Source: Bacteroidota bacterium (GTDB lineage Bacteria > Bacteroidota > Bacteroidia > AKYH767-A > 2013-40CM-41-45). From it: a DNA stretch of 64,000 nt. The stretch lies in the NCBI GenBank assembly GCA_004295015.1, contig SHNE01000025.1, positions 1 to 64,000 of the forward strand. Direction: 5' to 3'. The notes beneath the pieces are model-generated. The model had not been told where the DNA came from. It searched no databases and saw only the letters and a list, made by a program, of their open reading frames with translations. The position numbers and the translations under genes were made by a program. Within the stretch, counting starts at the first letter, position 1. The number at the start of each line of letters is the position of its first letter. Positions 42,101-51,600 of the stretch are shown here, piece by piece.

Positions 42101-44815
42101 TCTGCCGATTTTTATTCAGGTAACAGATGGGGATGGGATTACAGCCCTTCTGACTATTCAGGCTACAAAGGTTGTGAAGTTACCCGCGATAATCACTTTA
42201 TTTCATACAGACGACAAGGTTTCGAGCCCGGTTATTACAGTCTTGACATACCGGGGCACGATGATAATGTCTATGTATATATAAATGATTCCTTGGTTTT
42301 CGAACACGATGGATGTTGCGATTCCCATCAGAATATCTGGACAGGATTACTTGATGAAACGACAAAAGTAAAATACGAATGGCTCGAGGGAGGCGGTGGT
42401 TCATATGGTGATCTTGAACTCAACTTACTGTATACAAAACCGGTCCTGGATGACATTACAGCAAAGACCAGTCTTTGTGAAAGTCCGACAGCAGTGATAT
42501 ACAGTGTAACACAAACTGCAGGAGCTGATTATTATGTATGGACAATTCCTTCGGGTGCAAGTATAGTTTCCGGAGACAGCACAAACTCAATAGTTGTGGA
42601 ATACGGAACCGGTAACTCACAAGGATTAGTGACAGTATACGGAGTCAACAGGTTTGGTGCAGGTGAAGCTGAATCATTCAATGGTCAAATCAACCCGCCC
42701 AACCATATACATCTTAGTGGATCTCCAAACCTTTGTGGAACTGATAGTATAACACTTACTGCAGCTGCAAGTGGCTCTGCACTTTTATTCACTAATTCAG
42801 GACAACAGTGGGTGCAAATTCCGTTTAACTCTCCGGAAACAGATTACACCTTTGAAATGAGTTTTAAGACAACACATTCTTATACTGCATTATCTTCCGT
42901 TCATGCATCAGATCTTGGCGGAGATCATGACAGAAATTTATACCTGGAAGATGGAAATATTTATCACCGTTTATATTCTGATGAAACCATCAATTCAACC
43001 GGTTTAAATCTTGCAGATGATGAATGGCATCACGTTGCAATTGTAGTTGAGTCGGGTGTAGGGCAGTTCATTTATATTGATGGTGTTGAAGTAGCATCAG
43101 GTACAAAAGGTGAGTCGGATTTCAATTGGGATAATACCATAGACATAGGTTATAATGGAAACACATTCAATGGTTCAATTGACAATGTGAGGCTCTGGAA
43201 CGTAGTATTAAGTCCTGGTCAGATTCAGCAAAATATGCATACAGATATTACGACTAATCTTCCGGGACTAATCGGTAACTGGAGATTCGACGAGGGGTCA
43301 GGTACAGGAACTGCCAATGCAGTGAATAATGATATGGCTATACTTCATAATACTTCGTGGATAGAGAAAAATTCCAATTCCTATTTATGGAGTACTGGTG
43401 CAACAACTCAGGCAATCACTGTCTCATCTGCCGGAACTTATAGTGTTTCGATTAGCAATTCACAAGGATGTTCCGACTCATCCAATGATATAATAGTTAC
43501 AGAAAATCCATTGCCTTCGGTATCTGTGAGTTCTTTAAATGATGTAGGAGAATGTCAAATTGCTTTCAACCTGAATATTGGCTCACCGGTCGGTGGAACT
43601 TATAGTGGTACAGGAGTAACTAACAATCAGTTTAATCCTGCTGTTGGTGCAGACACCTATACAATTGTATATACCTATACAGATGGAGTTGGTTGTAGCA
43701 ATTCAGACTCAACGAGTATTACAGTAGATGCTCTTCCTTCAGTTTCGATGAGCACAATGAGTCAGGTCGGAGAATGTCATTCTTCATTCACACTCACAAG
43801 TGGCGCTCCTTCGGGCGGATACTATTCAGGCTTAGGGGTAAATGCCGGAATCTTTGATCCTGCGACGGCAGGAAGTGGTACACATAATCTGAGCTACACG
43901 ATACAGGACAATCATGGTTGCGAAAATGTTGCCTTCGGTGATATAGTTGTAACTCAAACGCCTGAGATAAACTCCTCAGCATCGACAACTATTTGTGATG
44001 CAGGTTCAACGAGCATCACTGCCGGTTCGACTAATGGTACCATCACTTGGTATACAAGTCCAACAGGAGGTTCAAGCATAGCCAGCGGTTCAACCTATAC
44101 TACACCGACTATCAGCACAACAAGCACATATTATGTGGAGGCGACTGAGAACGGCTGTACCTCAGCAAGAATACCGGTCATGGTAACAGTAAGCAACTCA
44201 CATTCAACCTACCAATCACTCAGTCTGTGTGCAGGTGAAAGCGTGACAGTCGGAACCAGTGTCTATACAATCTCGGGAACTTATACAGACCACCTCAGTA
44301 CTCAAGAGGGCTGCGACAGCATCGTGACTACCATTCTTACGGTTAACTCTTCTATTGATAACAGCACTACTTTGCAAGGACCATCAATTACTGCAAATGC
44401 AACAGCTGCAACATATCAGTGGATAAACTGTAGCAACGGTAATGCAATAATTCCTGCCGCGACCAGTCAAACATACTCGCCTTCTTCAAATGGAGATTAC
44501 GCAGTGATTGTGACTCAAAACAGCTGTTCAGATACTTCAGCTTGTGTAAACTTTATAGTTACAGGTTTACAAGCGCATACAATGGAAAACAACATAAGTG
44601 TTTATCCTAACCCTAGTCAAGGTGTATTTACAATTAAATCCGCAACAGATTTAGAATACACAATTGTAAATAATATCGGACAAGTGGTGATAAATGGAAA
44701 CTTATCCAAATTAAACAATTTCACTCTTGACATTAAAGACCTGAGTCGTGGTGTATATTATGTCATTGGAAAAAATGATAAAGAATCGACAAAACAAAAG
44801 ATTGTCGTGATGTAA
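39146..44815 (+). CDS. Giant multidomain T9SS type A cargo (propeller, GEVED, PA14-like, LamG)
   Basis: An exported protein of 1,889 residues. After the signal peptide (about 1-27, ending THAG) there is a propeller-like array (about 28-385) of 'VxxFDGSxWVxxG' strands alternating with 'GTPYxAYxD'. Ig-like/SprB-like Cys units follow (about 390-720). A GEVED domain (about 805-900, 'AIWLDLNQDGDFSDEQE' and 'FDQGETEDYMIQI'), a PA14-like segment (about 950-1095, 'YSLDIPGHDDNVYVYINDSL') and a LamG/concanavalin-like domain (about 1211-1390, 'DDEWHHVAIVVESGVGQFIY') come next, then more SprB-like units and the type A sorting domain (about 1810-1889, 'VYPNPSQGVFTI'). Carbohydrate binding is plausible for PA14 and LamG. 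No catalytic domain seen. Confidence 0.87.
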   Translation: MKILTKMTKPVLLLTLFICGFLSTTHAGWVNVGTQNFTPAMAGSPIIVLDKTSGTPYVAFSDGNNGDRLSVMTFDGSSWNTLGSAGISVGGSFQHTFAIDKTGVLYVAYIDIGFTNAISVKKFDGNDWVSLDGQNTCTGSGCYNLSFTTDTSGTPYLAYNSYNSLFSANTLNVQKFNGSNWVPVGSPDISTSDADFPCIKFSPNNIPYVGYRDKSAAYKGTVRMFDGSDWVAVGSIGFTPEQADWTSIAIDNSGAVYFSYSDYSQYGTASVMKYDGTSWNFVGAQGFSAGSTAFNKISFDNNNTPYVVYSDGDVGYGTSAMKFNGNAWVSFGCPDIIGSQASNPTLAFDATNTAYIAIRDDDNNNRARVVKLETNNVVIQNQPSDLSSCGWMWLAEFSVDASNVSSYQWQEDDGNGFVNIQNSWPFYGANEEVLQVYYPTNYNKSGYKYRCLITGDDCGQTDTSTFATFTARAMFTQNPEDVTLCGNDSLVEYYVENADSVLSYQWKLYDEDQDEYLNISDNAVYSGTNSNTFSISNVNASMNESYFACEVTTATGCVVNTYAGLYVDENPQITARSSSSTICLGNEVRLWGEDGYNFQWDHGVEDDELFTPDSTAIYTVTGYDWYGCPATTTIEVLAAANTLPVPAIVSSGPVSFCPGDSVTLTATNTSGSFQWSSGDSTSAITVNAIGEYTVMNYDSYGCTKTSAAINIYTPILPEIHLSQTLDCNGSAVEISAIRNYDIPKDMNSISSCDDGFYIDGFSFAGINNQNSGCSQNSNMNYAFYPSMMAAVNPGNKYAFTFTPPSTISSDVTHAIWLDLNQDGDFSDEQEMVYTSYNSSEDWSMNTFTDSLEIPSTAYAGITRMRIRTSAQSSFYPYKDGSNRFDQGETEDYMIQIGNAAPFIYSWTSIPAGFTSNVAAPGISPSLDTTYVLEVTDTVWSCTKITSFTLDSTMIITPGSYGKNQWNVFAYDGPDTDVFEGYYVETSADFYSGNRWGWDYSPSDYSGYKGCEVTRDNHFISYRRQGFEPGYYSLDIPGHDDNVYVYINDSLVFEHDGCCDSHQNIWTGLLDETTKVKYEWLEGGGGSYGDLELNLLYTKPVLDDITAKTSLCESPTAVIYSVTQTAGADYYVWTIPSGASIVSGDSTNSIVVEYGTGNSQGLVTVYGVNRFGAGEAESFNGQINPPNHIHLSGSPNLCGTDSITLTAAASGSALLFTNSGQQWVQIPFNSPETDYTFEMSFKTTHSYTALSSVHASDLGGDHDRNLYLEDGNIYHRLYSDETINSTGLNLADDEWHHVAIVVESGVGQFIYIDGVEVASGTKGESDFNWDNTIDIGYNGNTFNGSIDNVRLWNVVLSPGQIQQNMHTDITTNLPGLIGNWRFDEGSGTGTANAVNNDMAILHNTSWIEKNSNSYLWSTGATTQAITVSSAGTYSVSISNSQGCSDSSNDIIVTENPLPSVSVSSLNDVGECQIAFNLNIGSPVGGTYSGTGVTNNQFNPAVGADTYTIVYTYTDGVGCSNSDSTSITVDALPSVSMSTMSQVGECHSSFTLTSGAPSGGYYSGLGVNAGIFDPATAGSGTHNLSYTIQDNHGCENVAFGDIVVTQTPEINSSASTTICDAGSTSITAGSTNGTITWYTSPTGGSSIASGSTYTTPTISTTSTYYVEATENGCTSARIPVMVTVSNSHSTYQSLSLCAGESVTVGTSVYTISGTYTDHLSTQEGCDSIVTTILTVNSSIDNSTTLQGPSITANATAATYQWINCSNGNAIIPAATSQTYSPSSNGDYAVIVTQNSCSDTSACVNFIVTGLQAHTMENNISVYPNPSQGVFTIKSATDLEYTIVNNIGQVVINGNLSKLNNFTLDIKDLSRGVYYVIGKNDKESTKQKIVVM

Positions 44816-44840
44816 AACTAAACACAAACATGAATACATA

Positions 44841-44898
44841 TTTAGGATTAGCCGATGGCTTACGAAAGTAATCTATTGACTAATCCTAAATTTTTTTT
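44841..44898 (+). terminator. Intrinsic terminator after the large cargo gene
   Basis: TTTAGGATTAG (44841-44851) and CTAATCCTAAA (44880-44890) pair perfectly over 11 bp, with a 28-base loop and a run of eight T. Confidence 0.85.
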
Positions 44899-44966
44899 CT
44901 CTCCTCTCCCCTGTTTTTAAAACAGTCCCGGCACCCAGCGAGCTAAAGAAATTCTGTTCCCCGCCA

Positions 44967-44996
44967 AAATCGTATCTTTATAGCTAAATACGATTT
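44967..44996 (+). promoter_or_regulatory. 9-bp inverted repeat upstream of the MORN gene start
   Basis: AAATCGTAT (44967-44975) and ATACGATTT (44988-44996) are exact reverse complements around a 12-base spacer. TATCTTTA (44973-44980), a -7-like sequence, lies in the left arm, and the right arm ends one base before the TTG start at 44998. It could be an operator over the promoter or a hairpin at the start codon. Confidence 0.45.
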
Positions 44997-44997
44997 C

Positions 44998-45576
44998 TTG
45001 AAATTATTCAAATTGCTTTTCTTTTTACTGTTTCTATCCCCCTTCTTTTTGTTCAGTCAGACAGAAAGCCGGCCAACTTACGGCCCGCGGAAAGACAAAC
45101 ACAAAAACAAAACTGATGAGCTGGATCGCAAGCAGGGGCTATGGAAACACTATGATTATTACGGCACTCTCATCATGGAAATTGAGTATTTAAATGATAA
45201 GAGAAACGGTATGTACAGGCGATATTATACCAATGGAAGGCTAATGCGCGAAACAGAATATCTCGACGGAATCAAGGATGGAATTTTCAAAAAGTATTCT
45301 TTCGATGGCCTGGTTACTGAAGGTGAATATAGTGAAGGAAAGAAAGAAAACATTTGGACAAACTATTACAGTAACGGACAAATAAGAAGCACCGGAATAT
45401 ATAAAAAAGGGCTCAAGGAAGGTGAATGGAAATATTATAACCGCAAGGGAGAGCCTAACGGATCGATTATTTATAAGGGAGGAAGAGATATTAGAGAAAT
45501 CGAAGCATCTGCCAAAAAAGCGGCTGAGGAGAAAAAACTAATGGAAGCCAAAAAGAAAACAGTAAAGTATCGATAA
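44998..45576 (+). CDS. MORN-repeat (YwqK-like) exported protein
   Basis: A protein of 192 residues beginning with a TTG at 44998; the signal peptide (MKLFKLLFFLLFLSPFFLFSQ) supports that start. Residues about 45-160 consist of MORN-type repeats: 'GLWKHYDYYGTLIMEIEY', 'GMYRRYYTNGRLMRETEY', 'GIFKKYSFDG', 'NIWTNYYSNGQIRSTGIY' and 'GEWKYYNRKGEPNG'. The tail is Lys-rich and helical ('KKAAEEKKLMEAKKKTVK'). These repeats are often labelled 'YwqK antitoxin', but an exported single gene with no toxin partner argues against that. Probably a periplasmic or surface protein that binds partners through its repeats. It converges with the 45660 gene. Confidence 0.85.
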   Translation: MKLFKLLFFLLFLSPFFLFSQTESRPTYGPRKDKHKNKTDELDRKQGLWKHYDYYGTLIMEIEYLNDKRNGMYRRYYTNGRLMRETEYLDGIKDGIFKKYSFDGLVTEGEYSEGKKENIWTNYYSNGQIRSTGIYKKGLKEGEWKYYNRKGEPNGSIIYKGGRDIREIEASAKKAAEEKKLMEAKKKTVKYR

Positions 45577-45659
45577 GTTATTATGGAATACCAAAATAAA
45601 TCAAGTCAATAAGATTTAATTACAAGGAGCATCCACATTAAAATGGCGGCAGCCGGTGC

Positions 45660-48600
45660 TTAATTTGTTTTTACAAGTTTAATTGTTCGATTCGAAAAAT
45701 TCGTTTCCAGATTCAAGAAATAAATTCCGGCTGCAAGTATCGGCTCAATGAGTGTCTTTGAACCAGAGACATTTTTACTTAAGACCTTCTTCCCCATCAC
45801 ATCAAACATAGTGATCTTAAAATTTCCTGCATCCGAGACAATAAATATTTTGTCATTGAAAGGGTTCGGGAATACCAGTATAGAACCAAAATCAGTGTTG
45901 GAATTAATATCTGTGCAAACATCATATGTAATCCTGATCTCTTCAATGGCAACACAACCAAAAGAGTCTAATACACTCACCTGATAAGATACCGTTGTTA
46001 ATCCATATCCCGTACTATCGACTACTATACTTGATGTGGTTTCACCGGTGGACCATACATATGAATTAAATCCACTTCCTGCGTCAAGTAAAATGGAGTT
46101 TTGTGCACAAATAGTTGTGTCATTGCCGAGTGAAATAAGCGGTAAGGCATGAACTTTTATGCTTGAGCTGTCTGTATTGCTGCATCCCAGACTATCTACA
46201 ATTGTATAAGAAATATAATGCAATCCATTTCCTGCTACTGAGGGGTAAAAATTCGTTCCACTTACTCCCGAACCGCTATATACCCCACCTGCAGGCATCC
46301 CACCGGTCATCAAGACAGGATTCGAATCAAAGCACACATCATTAAATGCATCAATACTAACCAGAGGTGCCGAAACAACCACAATACTTGCAGTATCAGA
46401 GACAACACAACCGGAATTATATGTATAAGTTATAAGATGAGTTCCGGCTCCTGCAATAGATGGATCAAAAGAAGAACCTGTTACACCTGTTCCGCTGTAA
46501 ACTCCACCGGAAGGATCTCCGCCTGTCAGAAGCAATGGAAAAGACGTTGAGCAGAGGTCAGAAAAAGGTGCAAGCGTAACAACGGGAATAGTACTTACAA
46601 AAATGGACGAAGTGTCTGCAGCAGAACAACCGGAAGTATCGGTATAACTATAACTGATAATATGACTTCCGGTTCCGGCTATTGATGGATCAAAGAAACC
46701 ATTGCTAACTCCATTACCACTGTAAAGCCCTCCAACCGGCGTACCACCACTCAATAAAAATGCTGAATCGTTTATACAAATGCTTGTCAGGTTGCTCAAA
46801 ACTACAGCAGGTGCATTCACAGAAATGTCGCCTATATCTGTTCCGGCACATCCCTCAGAATTGGTGTATGTATATGTAATAGTATGAACTCCTGTACCGG
46901 CGAGAGCAGGGCTAAAGTTTCCATTGCTAACACCTGCACCGCTATATACTCCACCGGAAGGATTACCGCCACTAAGTGCAAAAGGTGCAGCGTCAGAGCA
47001 CACATCACCAAAAGAATTCAGATTTACATTCGGCGCTGCATTTACCAAAATACCGGCGGTATCAGTAGCTGCGCATCCGGGATTATATGAATAGGTTATC
47101 ACATGACGTCCGATGCCCGCCTGTGCGGGATTAAAACCGGAACCACTTACACCATTGCCACTATATACTCCTCCGACCGGAGAACCACCTGACAATATAA
47201 AAACGGGAGAGTTTACACAAACGTCATTAAACGCATCAAGATTAACAACCGGAATTTCACTAACATAAATATGGGCTGTATCTGATGCTGTACATCCTGA
47301 CAAATCGGTGAAAGAATAAGTGATAACGTGATTGCCTGCCCCTGCAACAGCAGGATCAAACATTCCACTATTGACTCCGGTACCACTATATATTCCGCCT
47401 GCAGGCATTCCTCCGCTTAATGTTATTGAGGGTGAATTTATACATAGATTACTAAAAGAATTCAGATTCACAGAAGGCGCCTTTACAAATATTGTGGAAC
47501 TGTCAGAACCTGAACAACCGGAACCATTAGTATATGAGTAGGTAATAACATGATAGCCGGGGCCGGCGACCGATGGGTTAAAACTGTTTCCACTTACGCC
47601 TGTTCCACTATATATTCCACCTGCAGGGGTTCCTCCGCTCAAAGCTAATGAAGATGAGTTTATACATATATCACTAAATGAATTCAGGTTGACGTTCGCG
47701 ACAGTATTTACAAGTATGCCTGATGTATCCGAAGCTGAACATCCGGAATTGTATGTATATGTAATTATATGATATCCTGCACCGGCAAGAGACGGATTGA
47801 AATAATTTCCACTCACCCCCGGTCCGGTATAGCTCCCGCCCGTTGGAGTTCCTCCATTCAATAAGAAAGCCGGAGAATTTAAACAGACGCTGTTTAAAGA
47901 AGGAAGATTTACGGAAGGAATTGTACTCACATATATTCCTGAAGTATCAGAAGCAGAGCATCCTGAAGCATTCGTGTATGAATAAGTAATAAGATGCGTA
48001 CCAAGACCGGCAACTGAAGGATTAAAGGAGCCGCCACTCACTCCGTTTCCCGTATATACACCCCCTGAAGGTGTTCCACCTGTCAAGGTAATTGGTGATG
48101 AATTGATGCAGGTATTACTGTATGAATTTAAATTAACAGAAGGAAGTGCTTTCACTATAATCCCGGAAGTGTCCGATCCGGAGCATCCAAACCCATCTGT
48201 ATAGGAATAGGTAATAATTTTATTTCCAATACCCGCTGCCGAAGGATTAAAATATCCGGCGCTCACTCCAGGTCCGGAGTATGTTCCGCCACCGGGAGAT
48301 CCACCATTTAATAATATCGGAGAGGCATTCAGACAGACGTCACTAAATGTATTTAGATTTACTGCAGGTAAATTATTTACAAAAATTCCTGATGTGTCAG
48401 AGGCAGAACAGCCGGAACTAAAAGTATATGTGATCAAATGATGTCCGGAACCCGCGACAGAAGGGTTAAAATAATTTCCGCTTACACCCGGTCCGCTATA
48501 AGTTCCGCCTGTTGGTGTTCCTCCATTCAGTAAAAGTGGTACTGAATTTAAACAGACACTGTTAAATACCGGAAGATTTACGGAAGGAATTGTTGTCACA

Positions 48601-51600
48601 GTTATTCCTGAAGTGGCAGATGATGAACAACCAAAAGCATTCGTGTATGAATAAGTAATAATATGCGAACCGATTCCGGCAACTGAAGGATTAAAGGATC
48701 CGGCACTTACACCGGTACCGGTATACACACCACCTGAAGGTGTCCCGCCGGTTAATGTAAGAGGTGCTGCATTGATGCAAATATTATTGAATGCACTTAA
48801 ACTGACAGCAGGCAGTGCTTTAACTAATATTCCCGAAGTATCTGATCCCAAACAACCTGATGCATCCGTGTAGGAATAGGTAATTATTTTGTTTCCTATT
48901 CCGGCTAGCGATGGATTAAAATAAGATCCACTCACTCCGGATCCTGAATAGGTTCCTCCTGCGGGTGTTCCTCCGCTCAACAGCACCGGTGCTGCATTCA
49001 AACAAACATCACTAAACGTGTTTAAATTAACAGCCGGAGCTGAGACTACTCTTATTGTTGAAGTGTCAGATGCAGTACATCCGGAGGTATATGTGTAAGT
49101 GATAACATGTATTCCGGGGCCTGCAATACCGGGATTAAAATATCCTCCACTTACACCCGTGCCACTATATGTTCCACCGGAAGGCGTCCCTCCGCTTAAC
49201 AACATAGGAGAAGCACCCATGCATATATCATTAAATGTATTTACCTCCACTGCAGGTAGTGCAGTAACTGTGATTGTTTTTGATGCAGAATTTGAACAGC
49301 CATTTGCATTTGTATAAGAATATAAGATCGTGTGATTACCAGTACCGGCAAGAGATGGATTAAAAGTAGTTCCTGAAACTCCGGTTCCAGAATAGGTCCC
49401 TCCGGAAGGAGAGCCGCCGGTTAAATTGACCGGTGAAGATGTCACACAAACATTCGAAAAATTATTCAGTGTTACAGTTGGGAGAGGATAAACAATCACT
49501 GAAACAACAGAAGTCGCCTGACATCCGCCGGCATCTGTAGCCACCACAGTATAATTAGTTGAGGAGGAAGGACTGGCTATGACGCTCGAACCGCTTGTAG
49601 AAGACAGTCCTGTTGAAGGTGACCATTGATAAGTCTGTGCACCATTTGCACTAAGTGTTGACGAAGCTCCGTTACAAATAGCATTAGGCGTAGCAGAAGT
49701 GCTGATAGATATACTGCTTGTTGTAACATCGCCTGACAAATAGGTACTCGTGTAATAATTGCTTGTTGAAGCAGAGCCATTAAATTCTATAATAGCAAAA
49801 TGATAGGTAACTCCACTGCTCAAACCGGAGATAGTACAGGTGTTTGAAGTTCCGGAATAGACAACAAAATTGGAACTTCCCAGATTTGCACCATTACCAA
49901 AAACAGAGTTTGCAGTGTATGATTGTTGGTCAACCGGAAATGCATTCACCGGAGAACCGGCTCTTGCAATTACTATTCTGGAAGAACCATTTCCGGATGT
50001 CCAGTTCAGTTGCACGTTCGAACAGGAAGTGAGAGAGGCTGAATAATCCGATGCAGGCACTGTGGGCTGTGTTGCAATGCTCGGACTAAAGTATGCTGTA
50101 ACGGTAGTATCACCATTGGGATTCCAGGTAAGTGGCAGGACACTTCCTCCGGAAGATAGCCATCCGGAAAAAACATACCCGGGATTTGCCACAGCCTTTA
50201 TGGTCACGGGGTATCCATCAAAATATACAAGACTACAAGGATTGGAAGGCACACGGAAAGTATCGACTTCAATTCTACCTCCCTGTATCGGGACTTTTGC
50301 AAGATTCAGCCGGGATGTGTCTGAAATACCAAATTGTTGCATGATAAATTTTCGCATATACCGCTGCCGGTTATGGAAAAATAATTTCATTGTATCTACC
50401 TCTGTGTTCCACTCTGCTCTGCTGTGGTAATAGCCTACAGTAAAATAATCAATTGTATCATTAGAATGCTCCCATCTTGCTATGTGTGCAGGTAACTCAT
50501 TATGAAGTCGGCTTCGAAACACATCAAGCACTGAATCAGTCCGGCTTGGACAAAAAGTGAAATTTATATGGTGTGCATACTGTTTAATGAACTGCGATTT
50601 GAATTCTGCATTGAGCAATAAATTATTCAACAGAAATTGGGCCCATGAGGCAACCGAACCACTGGTGGTTGCCCATGCAAGAGTATTATGCGTGTAATTG
50701 CAAGGGTGATTGGGACTGGTGCTCAAGAGGTCGGAACGATCAGTATCCCACATGATCCATCTCCACTTCATACTAAGATCTTTCGGTCTCCAGTAATAAA
50801 TATTCTTATTAGGCCAATCAGTAGATGCATAATAAATACGCGATTGAAAATAATTTACGTATTCCTGAATATCAATTTGATCCTTAATATAATTATAATT
50901 TGACTGCTGAGCCAATGAGTTATTGGTGATGAACGAAATCATTGCATTATAACCGGAAGCATCACCGTTTGCTACCTCTGCATTGCTAAACAATAAATCA
51001 ACACTGTCTTTATTGATAGAAGGATAGTGCCCTTTTAGATAATCTTCATCAATTTTTTCCGTCATACTTATTACTCCCCAATAGGCACCATTCATGTAAA
51101 GAATTACAGGACGATTCGCCTGATGATCTACATCCATAGCACCTTCCAAAAGTGTATGATTGTATGCATCCCTAATCCCGGTGCTACTCCAGTCTGACCC
51201 TCCGTTACGCACTTTGAATGCTTTATAGCTTGCAATCGGAAGCTGAGGAAAAAGTTGATATGGAATTGAGTTTTTCCCAAGTGCATCTTCAGCTTCAAAA
51301 TTTAATGACTTCTGTGCATACACTCTGCTTGTATTACCACTAAGGGATAATTTTAAATTCTGACTGATCACTTCTGCACCTGAAGCTTCAAAAAGTTCTA
51401 TATGCGCCGGCCTTTTCCAGCTCTTCCAAAAATTGGCGCCGTAGTATGGATAGAAATGATCATAGTCATCGACTCCAAAGCAATAGATACCGGTATTTTC
51501 ATCCCATAGATTTGCCGAATCGGTAACCACGGAAAGTATTGGAAGATCATGTGGCCGGTTAATGAAATAGGAAGCGGTTGTTACCTCGCCCGGAATATAG

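Noticed and set aside
44998-45576. YwqK-type toxin-antitoxin antitoxin label for the MORN protein
   Set aside because: It has a signal peptide and no toxin gene beside it; MORN repeats alone do not imply a toxin-antitoxin role.
46143-49481. Regular repeats that might suggest a CRISPR array
   Set aside because: The period is about 223 bp, the units are diverged and all in one open frame; there are no short identical repeats with unique spacers and no cas genes.
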